Shown here: positions 1 through 10,318 of the stretch, piece by piece
How positions within the stretch are numbered: the stretch's first letter is position 1
How the letters are laid out: every line of letters begins with the position of its first letter
From: Angomonas deanei
Taxonomy: Eukaryota; Euglenozoa; Kinetoplastea; Trypanosomatida; Trypanosomatidae
Direction: 5' to 3'
NCBI GenBank assembly: GCA_903995115.1
Contig: LR877155.1
Location: 374,501-438,500, forward strand
DNA length: 64,000 nucleotides
The notes under the pieces: model-generated
Told to the model about the DNA's origin: nothing
The model's database searches: none
What the model saw: only the letters and a program-made list of their open reading frames with translations
Position numbers and translations under genes: made by a program

Positions 1-613
1 GTGCCTCAAGTTCCACGGCAACGTGCAGAAGGGCCAGCACGTGCTAGTGCACGCTGGTGCGAGCGGTGTGGGGACGGCGGCCTGCCAGCTAGTGGAGCGT
101 CACTTCGGTGCGACGGCGGTGACGACGTCCTCGACTGGGAAGATTGAGATCTGCAAGAACTTTGCCTCCATCTGCGTGGACCGCACGCCGGACGAGACCG
201 GGCTGTGCTTCGCCCCTAAGATTGCACAGCGGGTGGGTGAGAACGCCATCGACCTGGTGGTGGACCCCGTACTGGGAGGCTCCTACCTCAATGAGGATGT
301 CACCGTGCTCAAGGAGGGTGGCATGGTGGTCGGCCTCGCCTTCATGGGCGGTATGAAGACGGAAGTGAACCTCGCCGCCCTCTTTGCCAAGGCAACCACA
401 GTGAAGTGCACCAAGTTGCGCAACAAGCCCGCCGCCTACAAGGAGGAGCTGGTCCGTACCTTCACGGAAGCGGTGATGCCACTGCTGGAGGACGGGACGA
501 TCAAACCGGTGGTGGATAAGGTATTCCCACTGGCAGAGGTCGCCGAGGCCCACCGTCACCTGGAGGGGAGCGATGCGTACGGCAAAGTGATTCTTTCCGT
601 GTCGGAGGAATAA
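1..613 (+). CDS. Quinone oxidoreductase, PIG3/zeta-crystallin type (5' partial)
   Basis: This is the C-terminal part of a zinc-free medium-chain dehydrogenase/reductase that would reduce quinones with NADPH in the cytosol. The reading frame is already open at base 2, and the codons there match the middle of the next gene, so the true start lies left of the window; the internal GTG at 23 is not a start. Visible are the nucleotide-binding turn HAGASGVGTAACQL and the C-terminal catalytic-fold region ending in GKVILSVSEE. The first 222 bases are nearly the same as 1353-1574 of the downstream copy, whereas the rest is strongly diverged, which points to gene conversion between tandem paralogues. 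The family is clear; the substrate is not. Confidence 0.88.
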   Translation, partial: CLKFHGNVQKGQHVLVHAGASGVGTAACQLVERHFGATAVTTSSTGKIEICKNFASICVDRTPDETGLCFAPKIAQRVGENAIDLVVDPVLGGSYLNEDVTVLKEGGMVVGLAFMGGMKTEVNLAALFAKATTVKCTKLRNKPAAYKEELVRTFTEAVMPLLEDGTIKPVVDKVFPLAEVAEAHRHLEGSDAYGKVILSVSEE

Positions 614-954
614 GGAAGAAAAATGTAATTCGCCTCCTTTTACTTACATTTATCGCTTGGGTTTTTGTTTGTTTTTGATTCCGTTATTCTATTTGTTGCC
701 GGGCGTTTTTTTTTTTTTGCGTAAGCATTCACCGGCAGACCACCCTATTTCCGTTTCCCATCTTTCGTGATTGACGTACGCGTGCTGATATCATTTCAGT
801 GTTTGTTCACCGTTTTACCCTTTACTTCCTTCTTCCTTCTTTCTTTCTTTACTCACCGTTTAGGGACGTACGGAACGCCGTGTACACTAAGTTTTAGTTT
901 ACAAATTTTTCTTTTCTTTTTCTATTACCATCATTTATATTCATTGTGTCAAAG
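614..954. other. Intergenic spacer between the two oxidoreductases
   Basis: The spacer is AT-rich with T and pyrimidine runs. It should hold the 3' UTR of the first gene and the trans-splice signal of the second. No gene is seen; the short open frames here have no family resemblance. Confidence 0.7.
813..863 (+). promoter_or_regulatory. Candidate trans-splice acceptor for the second oxidoreductase
   Basis: A long C/T tract rich in TTCC and TTTC is followed by AG at 862-863, 91 bases before the ATG at 955. Polypyrimidine-AG is the standard kinetoplastid spliced-leader acceptor; use of this exact AG is inferred. Confidence 0.5.
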
Positions 955-1968
955 ATGCAGATGATGAAGGCGGTTACCCTTAAGGGCTTCGGCGGCCCTG
1001 AGATGTTGCAGGTGTCCCGTATTCCTCGGGTGGGACTACGGAACGAGGAGGACATACTTATCAAGGTGATGGCGGCTGGTATTAACCGTGCCGACGCTTC
1101 CCAGCGGAAGGGACACTTTCCTGCCCCACGCGGTGCCAGCGAGGTGCTGGGCCTGGAGGTGTCCGGTGTCGTGGCGGAAGTGGGTAAGAATGTAAAAAAG
1201 TTCAAGCCAGGGGATAAGGTGATGTCCCTGCTGGGTGGCGGCGGCTACGCGGAGTACACGGTGACGCACCAGGGCTGCGTGATGCCGATGCCCAAGAACT
1301 ACTCCTTCATTGAGGCGGCCGCGATCCCTGAGGCGTTCCTGACGGCGTGGCAGTGCCTCAAGTTCCACGGCAATGTGCAGAAGGGCCAGCATGTGCTGGT
1401 GCATGCCGGTGCGAGCGGTGTGGGGACGGCGGCCTGCCAGCTAGTGGAGCGTCACTTCGGTGCGACGGCGGTGACGACATCCTCGACTGGGAAGCTTGAG
1501 ATCTGCAAGAACTTTGCCTCCATCTGCGTGGACCGCACGCCGGACGAGACCGGGCTGTGCTTCGCCCCCAAGATCAAAAACGCTGTAGAGGCGGGGATGG
1601 ACGTCATCTTAGACCCCAGGGTGGGAGAGACCTACCTCACCGAGGATGCCTCCGTCGTGGCCGAGAACGGAAAGATTGTAGTCCTCAGTCTGATGGGTGG
1701 CAGCAACGTGTTTCTGAGCAGTGTGCCGCTGCTGCAGAAGCGGGCCGAGATTATCTTCACCCGTCTGCGCAGTGAGTCCATGGCGTCCAAGGCGCGTCTG
1801 GTCGCCTCCTTCACGGAGGAGGTGATGGGCGCCATCGAGGACCGCACGATTGTGCCCGCTGCGAATAAATCTTTCCCGTTAGATGACATCATCGACGCCC
1901 ACATCTACCTCGACGACCCCAAGTCGTGGGGGAAGGTGGTGCTGACGGTGAATAGCCCTCTGGCGTGA
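955..1968 (+). CDS. Quinone oxidoreductase, PIG3/zeta-crystallin type
   Basis: The 337-residue protein is a complete medium-chain reductase of the PIG3 group, predicted to move electrons from NADPH to quinones. The N-terminal GroES-like fold includes INRADASQRKGHFP, a close match to the PIG3 signature, and EVLGLEVSGVV. The Rossmann turn HAGASGVGTAACQL lies near residue 150. No structural-zinc cysteine cluster is present, as expected for this zinc-free branch. ATG 955 is chosen; in-frame ATGs at 961 and 964 are alternatives, and an upstream GTG at 946 is unlikely in a eukaryote. It is the downstream member of a tandem pair, with the central block homogenised to the upstream copy. Confidence 0.9.
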   Translation: MQMMKAVTLKGFGGPEMLQVSRIPRVGLRNEEDILIKVMAAGINRADASQRKGHFPAPRGASEVLGLEVSGVVAEVGKNVKKFKPGDKVMSLLGGGGYAEYTVTHQGCVMPMPKNYSFIEAAAIPEAFLTAWQCLKFHGNVQKGQHVLVHAGASGVGTAACQLVERHFGATAVTTSSTGKLEICKNFASICVDRTPDETGLCFAPKIKNAVEAGMDVILDPRVGETYLTEDASVVAENGKIVVLSLMGGSNVFLSSVPLLQKRAEIIFTRLRSESMASKARLVASFTEEVMGAIEDRTIVPAANKSFPLDDIIDAHIYLDDPKSWGKVVLTVNSPLA

Positions 1969-2444
1969 GAAGTGTATCATACTATGACATTTACATTATC
2001 GTGCTACGTTGTCTTTTTTTGGTTCTGAAGAAAAAGTGAAAATAATTCGAAATTGAAAGGTGCATTCGAGATTTTATACCGATTCCATACTGTTTTTGTT
2101 TTATTATACACACAATTTTTTTAAAAAATCTGGTAGACTAAAAAAAAAAAAGAACATTATACATACATATACACAACCAGTGAAACCAAGCTTTATCGAT
2201 GAACATGTACATACCGTGCAACAGAAAAGAAAAAATAAACCCCATCCGAAAAAAAAAAAAAAAAAGCTCGAATAATAGCGAAATAGAATGTTACCACTAC
2301 TCATTAAACCTTTCTTTCTTTTCCTCCACACATTTTTTTTTTTATCAGAGGTGCTAGCTATATCTTTCCACTGCCTGAATCAAAGTTGTGGATGACACCC
2401 CAACATTGTTTTACGTTATTCACTATTGTTAAAGTTTTGTAGGG
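1969..2444. other. Intergenic spacer
   Basis: AT-rich spacer with several A-runs (about 2140-2150 and 2250-2265) and the splice signal of the next gene. I see no conserved coding. A 17-codon upstream frame (ATG 2392, stop ending at 2442) would lie in the 5' UTR if splicing occurs at 2348. Confidence 0.65.
2309..2348 (+). promoter_or_regulatory. Candidate trans-splice acceptor
   Basis: A pyrimidine tract (CTTTCTTTCTTTTCC, then a T run) ends in CAG at 2346-2348, about 97 bases before ATG 2445. Another AG at 2441-2442 sits only two bases before that ATG and would instead favour ATG 2478. Confidence 0.5.
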
Positions 2445-4162
2445 ATGTTGCGCTTGTGTGGATGGAGTCTCGCCAAGATGAGCGGAAGAGCAGCCCGCCG
2501 TGGTCACAAGTCTCTAAAGGCACAATTACTATCCTTAAAATCTCTCAATGCGGAGGCGGAACAGGAACTGAATAAGCGGCGACGACTACGATTCCAACGA
2601 AAGAAGAACGTCGAACAACCCTCTGCTTCCCCATTCTACGAAAGTTCTTCCTCCTCTGGTGGTACCCGTCACAGGGGTGAGGCAGAGGCGGCAGAAATCG
2701 CGCTGCTACCACGGAATAATGATTTAGAGACGGCCATTGCCCTCTCCCTCTACTCTGAGCGGGACGCCAGGGCGGAACTGGAGTTCACCCGACAGCTCGT
2801 CAACAGCACCTTACTCTCCCTCGCCTCCCCCGTCGGACCGTGGGATCCCTACGATGTGAAGCCGCAGGTGTTCGCCCTCGATAACTATCTCGCCCTCCCC
2901 GTCTTCACCTCGATTGAGTACTTGCGGCTGTTCTGTGATCGGTTTGGTTTCACCGTGCGGGACCCTAGTGGGGTGTTGTGGGCGGCAGGGCAGGAAGACC
3001 GGTATAAGGAGAAGGCACCGCTGCTGCTGCCGGAGGGCGTGCTCGACACGATGAGCCCCACAGCGACAGAGGAGAGAGCGACGGAGGCACCACAAGGGGT
3101 AACCCCGGAGGCACTGTTTGAGGACTTGAGTGAGGATGTAGCGGAGGCTGCCCCAATAGAGACGGTACCGCCTCAAAAGAAACTAAAAAAGAAGGGTCGA
3201 AAGAGAAAAGGATCGCTGCTCAAAAAGAAAAAGAAAAAGAAGATGGCAGATCACCCAAAGACAGAAATACCGCTCTTTACGGCGGAGGAAGAGGCACAAC
3301 GAGAGCGTGTGCGGAGTCACTTTCGAGAAAAGATCGCGGCCACTAATCCGTTTCACCTCACCCGCGCCACGCCGATTCCCGTCTTCGGTCCCTTTTTAAG
3401 ATCCTTCCTTGTCGGTACTTTGCCGATGTGAACACGTTACTGCACAACGCCAGTATTGTACCAGAGAAGGTGGACATCATCTTGAACCCCACCTCGCTTA
3501 TTGAGCTGGTTCTTGCCCGAGAGGCCACCGACCGTGTGCTGCATCGGGATAAGCTATTACACATTGCGTACAAAAAGGTGGAAAAGGTGCTTCAAAGAGA
3601 GTTTGGGTTATTCTTCCAGCAGCACTGTCCAGAGGTGCGTTGGGCCAAGAGTGCGTGCATCCCTCGCCCACTAGACCTCGAGACGGCGGAGCGCGCCCTA
3701 CGTGCCGATCATCCCTTCAGCAGCAGTCGGTATGACAACCCCCTCCAGGAACACCGGCAGCGCACCAACACCTTGCGCGAACTACAGTTCAGTGGTGGCG
3801 TCGTGTTTGACTTGGTCATCCTCCTGGACAGTGAGGACCTACCCGTGACGTTTCAGAAACTGCAGTGGGGGAAGCAGCAATCCCTTCTCCTGGGGCACCG
3901 TGACTTGGATCTACTCCCCGCGGAGACGGCGGCCCCGCATGTGCGAGAGGTCTCCACCGTCTTCTACGACCGTACCGCCACCCTGCGACGGGAGGCACAA
4001 CACGTCAGTGACCCTCAGAATGGTGTCTTCCTGCGTGTCGGGGAGTCCCAGACGATCAGCGCGGTACAGCCGGCGGACAGTTATTATCATGACCCCACCA
4101 ATGCTTTTACCGAGGCGCACAGTGTGTATACGGAGGAGCTGAAGCTGAGAAAAGGACTGTGA
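2445..4162 (+). CDS. Conserved-looking protein with a UIM-like helix (frame break near 3400)
   Basis: I read this as one gene of about 572 residues, interrupted by a single-base frame change. The first frame runs 2445-3431; the second is open to the left of 3362 and ends at 4162. The second part has no ATG, no splice signal before it, and joins smoothly through FADVNTLLHN. One extra T in the run at about 3402-3406 would make it continuous. Residues 92-106 (DLETAIALSLYSE) resemble a ubiquitin-interacting motif with the AxxxS core. A Lys-rich tract near residues 245-268 looks like a nuclear signal. I recognise no catalytic domain. The start may be ATG 2445 or ATG 2478. A ubiquitin-related role is only a suggestion. 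Confidence 0.6.
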
Positions 4163-4350
4163 GGGGCGGTGATTCTTTACATATCTATTTTCGATTTCTA
4201 ATAATAAGAAAAACAACAAGGGGTAACTTCAAGAATGTACATTCGGTTTAGCTAAACTCCTTTTTCTTTCTCAAATATGAACAACCAATTTTTTCTCCCT
4301 CTTTCAATCGAAAGCCGAATAGTTTTTGAACTTCTTACTATTTTTTATAA

Positions 4351-5148
4351 ATGTCTGACTATCCCACTTCTGGCGGTAATAACGAGCAATTCTCGAACGA
4401 GATCCATGTGGAGTACCCCGACGAGAAGGAGGAGGCACGTGCCCCTGAGGCGGTGAACATCACCACCACCACCACCGCTAACCCCAACAACAACAGTACC
4501 AAGGCGTCGTCGACCAAGGGCAACAGCCAGAAAAAGAACACTCAGAGTGGCGGGGTAGACAACCACAACGAGGAGTTCTACAATGAACAGAAGCGTTACG
4601 TGAAGAAGGAGGACGAAGAAAAGTTAGTCGACCGACTCTACTATCAGCACATGAACACCCAAAAAATGAAGGAGGAGGAGCGCGAGGCCACCCTAGCACG
4701 AACCCGCAACCAGAACTCCAAGAAGATGACCAAGGAGGAGGAACAGAAACTAGTGCGTCACCTCTACGAGGAGCAGCTGGAGCGGTTCGAGATGTCCAAG
4801 ACGGAGCGACTCAAGAAGGTGGAGGAGGAGGCCCGCAAGAATCACGTCACCATGTCGCACGAGGAGATTGAGGACCAGGTGAAGCGCATGTACAATGACG
4901 AGATTGACAAGAGCAAGAAGAAGCGGGAGGAGCTGCAGCACCGGTATGTGCCAGAGGCGGAGGAGAAGAAGGTGAGCAAGGCACATCTCAATGAAACCGT
5001 GAACCGTCTCTACCATGTGGACTACGAGAAGAGAGATGAGGAGTTGTTCAAAAAGTACGTCTACCCCAACGACCCGAAGCAGGTGAAGATCTCCCAGGAT
5101 CAGCTGCAGGAGATGGCGAACCGTCTTTCTACTAAGGGCGGTTCCTAA
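4351..5148 (+). CDS. Charged repeat protein with RLY motifs, unknown function
   Basis: The 265-residue protein is highly charged. After a low-complexity N-terminus (about 80 residues rich in Thr, Asn and Ser) come about five degenerate repeats of roughly 35-45 residues. Each holds an acidic or Lys-rich helix followed by a core such as KLVDRLYYQ, KLVRHLYEEQ, QVKRMYNDE, TVNRLYHVD and EMANRLS. Spacing and charge suggest an all-helical, possibly coiled-coil scaffold. There is no signal peptide, membrane segment or enzyme motif. The repeated RLY unit resembles nothing I can name; a cytoskeletal or flagellar structural role is plausible for a kinetoplastid but is inference. Confidence 0.75.
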   Translation: MSDYPTSGGNNEQFSNEIHVEYPDEKEEARAPEAVNITTTTTANPNNNSTKASSTKGNSQKKNTQSGGVDNHNEEFYNEQKRYVKKEDEEKLVDRLYYQHMNTQKMKEEEREATLARTRNQNSKKMTKEEEQKLVRHLYEEQLERFEMSKTERLKKVEEEARKNHVTMSHEEIEDQVKRMYNDEIDKSKKKREELQHRYVPEAEEKKVSKAHLNETVNRLYHVDYEKRDEELFKKYVYPNDPKQVKISQDQLQEMANRLSTKGGS

Positions 5149-5497
5149 AAAAATAAAAATAAAGATGTAATATTTATAAAAAAGGTAATAAGGAATCATA
5201 GCGTTTATTCACAATTTTCTACCTTAAATGTACATAGGTTTTATTTGCTTTCGCTATTTACCACTTTACTCTGTTTTTGATTTTTCGTTTAACTTGAGTT
5301 TTTTTTTTAATTTTTTTGTATATTTAACAAAGCATTCCCTTTCCCCATTTCTTTTGCCAAGATAGGGTGTTTCCCGCCCTTCCACACTTTTTTTTTTTAA
5401 AAAAGAAATAAAACCTTTTTTTTTTTGACCTTTAGATCATTTAGATTTTTTTATATTTTTATTTGTACATTTCTTTTATACCTTTTTTTTCAAAAAA
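5149..5497. other. Intergenic spacer
   Basis: T-rich spacer with T runs at about 5300, 5390 and 5420-5426, followed by AG at 5434-5435 and 5443-5444 that could serve as acceptors for the next gene. No coding is seen. Confidence 0.6.
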
Positions 5498-8400
5498 ATG
5501 TCCACGATACCATTCAATGCCCCGGAAGGACCTGGTATCATTGTCCATACGGTGAAATCCGAGCCCCGTCGGCTCTCCCTCACCCACCGCCGCAGCACTC
5601 TGGCCGAGCGCTCCATGACGATGTACGGTGCCCGTCAGAGTGGCGTGGTCTCTCTTGACCGACTGTCCTACCTCAACACCGCACTAGAGGCACTCCCTGG
5701 CATCACCTTACAGAAGCACTTCTCCCCCATCGTGAAGCTGCGCCGCTCCGTCTGGGAGAGACGACGACTCACACGAGAGCGACTGGCCGCCTTAGGGCCC
5801 ACACAGGCCGCCCGGCGAGAGAAGGACGCGCTGCAGTCGTTGGGGAAGGCCCTCACGGAGGCGGCAGGGGACCTCGTCCCTGGCTACAGTGTGCCCTTGG
5901 ACGTGAAGGCGCTGGGGGAGCTGCTGGAGGGAAAGTTGGAGCCGATCAGCTTCAAGACAGGGTCTGTCTTGTATTACCCACAGGAGCCTCCGGAGGCCCT
6001 CTTTGTCTACATTATAGTGGAGGGAGGGGTGACCGTGACGCAGTACCAGCCGCAGACGAACCGTGCCACCATGCTGGGTGGGGAGAGGAAGCAGTACTTC
6101 ACCTCTGGGAAGGAAACGCTGCGGCTGTGCGGCGGTGGTGTGCTGGAGGGCACTCTCCTCACTGCCCCCGACCTCCTCGGTGGACCCGTCAACAACAATG
6201 CCGACCAGGATGTGAACAATAGTTCCAATAATAACAATAATAATAATAACGATGCCGTTTCCATGTCGAATGTGACGACTGCTATTCAACGTGGTCTGCG
6301 GGAGGCGAGCAGGGCCGTTGGTCAGCCCACCTTGCAGGCCAGTCGCACCGACCTGCTCCGTGCCCCCATCGTCTTTGGTGCTGCAGAGGCCATGGGGATG
6401 AGTCCCTTCAAGTCGATGAGTTGTATTGCCGCCGGGAAGGGCGATGGTACCGGTGCTACCGATGTCTACCGTATCCGTGCCATGGACCTGCAGCTGGCCC
6501 TACAGACCTTGGCCAAGGCAGACCACTCCAAAAAGAAGGGCAACTTTGGAGAGTTTGTCGCCGCCGCCAGGACGAAGAGCATTGCCACCTACTACTACCC
6601 CACCGAGGTGCTGATCCGCCAGAGCTGGCTGCTGCAGGATACGCCGACCGCCACCATCCGCAATCTCATGACCCAGCTGACGCCGCACACCTTCATGCCA
6701 GGGGAACTCATTACGTGCCCCCATCAGTCCAACACCCCGTCCGCCCGCCAGCTCATCTTCCTCCGTCGAGGCGAGATTAGCGTGGTGGAGCCCCCCACCG
6801 GCAGTGAGAAGCGCGGCTGTCCCTGTGACCTCTTCCCTGATGAAGGGGAGGTGCTGGAGTACGTGCACCCCGGCTCCTCGTTTGGCGAGTTATCCATTCT
6901 CTTTGGTGAGCCCCGTCACTTCACCCTCCGTGCCATCACCGCCTGTGATGTGTGGATCCTCTCGCACGAGAACTTCTCCCGCATCATGCGAAGGGATGAG
7001 GCACTCCGCAGCACGCTGGTGACCAAGGCCGCCGCCTTGCGCATCAAGTGGCTGGGCGAGCAGCGCTTCACGACCTCCCTGGCACACCAACTACGGAAGA
7101 GCTGCGAGATGTTTCGCCCCTTCAATCAGTATACCCTGCGGCTCATCCAAGAGCGCATCCAACCCGTCGTCTTCTCTCCCGGTGAGCTCGTCGCGAGTAC
7201 CTCTGGTCGGTGCGAGGAGATGATCTTTATCATGCAAGGGAAGGTGACCTCTATCTCTGGGGCGGACGTCGTGTACGGCAGAGGGGACGTGCTGGGTGCG
7301 GGGTGCCTCGTGGCGCATCGCTGGCCGATCGGTCTCTCCGCGAGGACGATGGTGGAGGGATGGAGGCTGCACCGCGATGACCTCCTCGACGCCCTCGAGC
7401 GCATGGACCGTCTCTACAGCTACTCCGGTGTCTACAGCAGCGAGGTGAGCTCCTACATGCAGCAGATCTATCGCAACCCACTTCCCGATGTGGAGGTGGA
7501 CGTGGTCGGTCGTGCCCACATGCCCATCATCCCAATGGCCCCTGGCAACGTGAGTTACGTCCTCTACGGTCGACAGGTCTCTGAGATTCAGCTGAAGGCG
7601 CTGTGCTTTCTGTTCAAGGATTATGTCAAGTGGGAAGATATCTGCTACGCGACGATGGGAGTGGGGACGGAGCTGCCCGATGCGGACTCACTGGCGAGGC
7701 AGTTCACCGTGGACACGCTACGTGGGAGTGCGAAGATGACCCAGAACAAGCGACCCACCCCTCCTGCCCTCTCTGACCGATTGGCCAACCGGTCCGTGAA
7801 CTCCGCCACGACGTCTCGCAAAGGAAAGAACGCGACGGTAGAGGATGCCGCCAACACCGTACCCCCGCTGCCGCCTCGTACGCAAGGATCGGAGCCCCTC
7901 AAGAATCGCAAGAAAAAGAACAACAACACCGGGGCGTGTGCCTTCCTGGTGGATCCCAACTACTTTAGTAGACCGTTCATGACGCGGGAGAGGCAGATCG
8001 CCACGGACTCCCGCCGCCCCGTCACGGCACCCCCGAACCCTCCCATGAAAGAAAAAGGAAACGATGCGATTGTGAGTCAGTCGGCGGCGAGGATAAAGGA
8101 GATGAGCCGACGCCCCCCACGGCTGCAGCGGTTCCAGAAACTGTTGGAGGAGCGCGACCGGCTGGTGGAGTCGGAGGCACAGGCGGAAAAGGAAATGGAC
8201 CGCCACCGCTCCCGACAGGAAGGCGCTGCCATTCAGAACTATCTGAGCACCGTGAGCAGCGCCCAGCCGGCGGGCGGTAAGGTCGGACCACTGTTCAACC
8301 CCTCTCTCCTGTGCACCTCTTCCTGTCCTCCCCCAAGCCGAGGGCGGAGATTACCATGGCGGAGGCCATCTCGATTGGATACATTTTGCAGTTCCCTGAC

Positions 8401-10056
8401 ACCAGTAGGATACAGGCCTGTGTCTCGCTGATTGACCCGGATATCACGATTGGACTGCCGGCCCACCGCGGCCGCCGTCGCGCGATGGCGTGCACCCCGA
8501 ACGACCGCCACGTCAAGAATAACTTTCTCTTCGCGACCTCTACCTTCATTGACACGATGAGCAGCACCGTTGACGTACAGCTCGAGGAGCGCCGTCTGTC
8601 CGAGTACAATAAGCGCAACAAGGCGCTCAAGCTGTTGAATATGCTCAAGGTCAACACGGAGCCACACACCCCTGTCAAGGCGGTGGATACCTCAGTAGAC
8701 GACTACAACACGTCCTCTCAGCTGTACATTGGGAACACCCCCACCACCACAGAGGAGCGCATCAACGTGGAGGAGCCCGCGGTTCAAGTGGTGGCCACCG
8801 TGACCCCCTTGCGCATGACGCAGAGCAGCGTGCCCTCCACTCCCTCCCCCTTCCGTGCCTCCCCCGCCCGGGGACCGCAACAGGAGGAGGAGCAGTTTGT
8901 GCGACTGCTCGCCAGGGACTCCCGCCGGGCGCTCAACTTGCTGCAACAGCGCTACCTGCCCAAGCCAGCCGGCACCATCCCCCGTCCTGGGTCCGCCCAG
9001 CGAGTGTCCACTCCCCTCAGCGGTGCCGGTCGTGGCGCTGTCCTGTGGGACCGACTGCGGTCTGCGGTCGTCCGGGAAGAAGAGGATCGCACCCCTCCGC
9101 TCACCCCCCATGAGGAGAGTGAGGAGCAGGAGGTACTCTTTACCAACACGGACCTCCCTCTGCCACCGATGGGTCAGGCCATGCCGCGAGACTACTGGCG
9201 GACCGAGAACTACTTTTGCCCAGCGGAGGCCAAGTCCCTTGACATGGAGCGTTACTTCTCGGTGGGGGACGGTATCCTCTACGTGGAGCGTCACGGCGCC
9301 CTGGAGGAGCCCAGCAGCCCTGCCGTTCGTAAGAATGTCGTCCTGCCCTACTACCCCTCCTCCCCACTGGTGGATCACTTCTCCGCCAGTGGTCAGGCGC
9401 CGCTGGCCTCCACGTCTAGCCGGACCAGCATGATGTGGCGCACGGGAGACAGGGAGCAGGACGAGCACTACGTCCTCACCCCGAATGATTTCATGATGCC
9501 AGACTCCTCGGAGGCCATGGCGGTCGTCCGTCGCATTCAGCGAGATGTCACCGGCATGAACGAGGTCGCCAAGGAGCAGACCAAGAGGCGGGGCGAGGAG
9601 GCCCTGCAGGCTCGGGTGGAGGCGCTCTTGTCGCACCCCACCGAGGAGGAGAATCAGCTGATGGAGGACTGGCACACATCGTACTACATTACCGCCAAGG
9701 ACCCGCTACAGTCCGCTCTTATCCCCAAGGCACTGCTGCCCTACGCGGGGCCGGACTACGTGACCCAAGACCTCCGCGCCCTCGCCCAGCAGCACACGTG
9801 GCGACCGCCGGCGCGGAGTGGGGTCGAGGAGTGGCAGGAGGAGCAGGAGACCCGCCGGGGACCGGACGCGGCCAGACGAGTGCTCGCCACGTACGGCAGC
9901 TCGCAGCTAGGCTTGCCCATCCTTCCGCTGGCGACTCCCCTCACAGGGCTGTCCAGCGAGGACCACCACGGCTGGGTGACGGAGCGGGAGGAGCTGTTTC
10001 GTAATTATGCCATGCAAAAGAAGGACGATGTGGTGGCACTACCACCCCTCATGTAA
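5498..10056 (+). CDS. Protein with three cyclic-nucleotide-binding-like domains (frame break near 8335)
   Basis: I join two overlapping frames (5498-8431 and the frame open from 8281 to 10056) into one gene of about 1519 residues. One extra C in the C-run at about 8331-8335 restores continuity, and no splice signal lies between the parts. Domain 1 is at about residues 132-225 and is followed by an Asn-rich insert near 231-253. Domain 2 (about 393-505) is the most canonical: PGSSFGELSILFGEPR carries the phosphate-cassette Glu and Arg. Domain 3 (about 549-640) is degenerate. The long C-terminal half has no recognised domain. Trypanosome CARP1, a cAMP response protein, also has several such domains, so this may be a relative, but it is much longer than I recall for CARP1. 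Ligand unknown. Confidence 0.72.
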
Positions 10057-10245
10057 GTAACAAGATATACCATTTTTTTTTTTTTCAAATTATTATTAGT
10101 TTCATTAGATCTAGTTTTTTCTTTTTCTTTTTTAAATTCACCAATTGTACTCTAATTCAGAAAATTGATTATACTAGTGTTTGTGAGCGACTCTTCCGGT
10201 AGAATGCTGTCATGAGAAAAAGCAATAATGGGTCACCAAACAACA

Positions 10246-10274
10246 CCTCTTTTTTTTTTCTTCACTACTAAAAG
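10246..10274 (+). promoter_or_regulatory. Candidate trans-splice acceptor for Ku70
   Basis: CCTC followed by a T-run and CTTCACTACT ends in AG at 10273-10274, 45 bases upstream of ATG 10319. Confidence 0.5.
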
Positions 10275-10318
10275 CGGAAAAAAATAGAATAATACTTTCA
10301 AAAAAAAAAAAAAGATAC

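Noticed and set aside
89-559. Minus-strand frame opposite the first oxidoreductase
   Set aside because: It is a mirror of GC-rich codons of a real gene, with His/Gly/Leu-biased composition.
767-964. Small hydrophobic plus-strand frame between the oxidoreductases
   Set aside because: Its Phe/Leu/Ser content comes from the polypyrimidine splice tract; it begins inside that spacer and overlaps the next gene's start.
2060-2275. Small Lys-rich frame in the spacer
   Set aside because: Built from A-runs; no motif, and it sits in the expected UTR and splice region.
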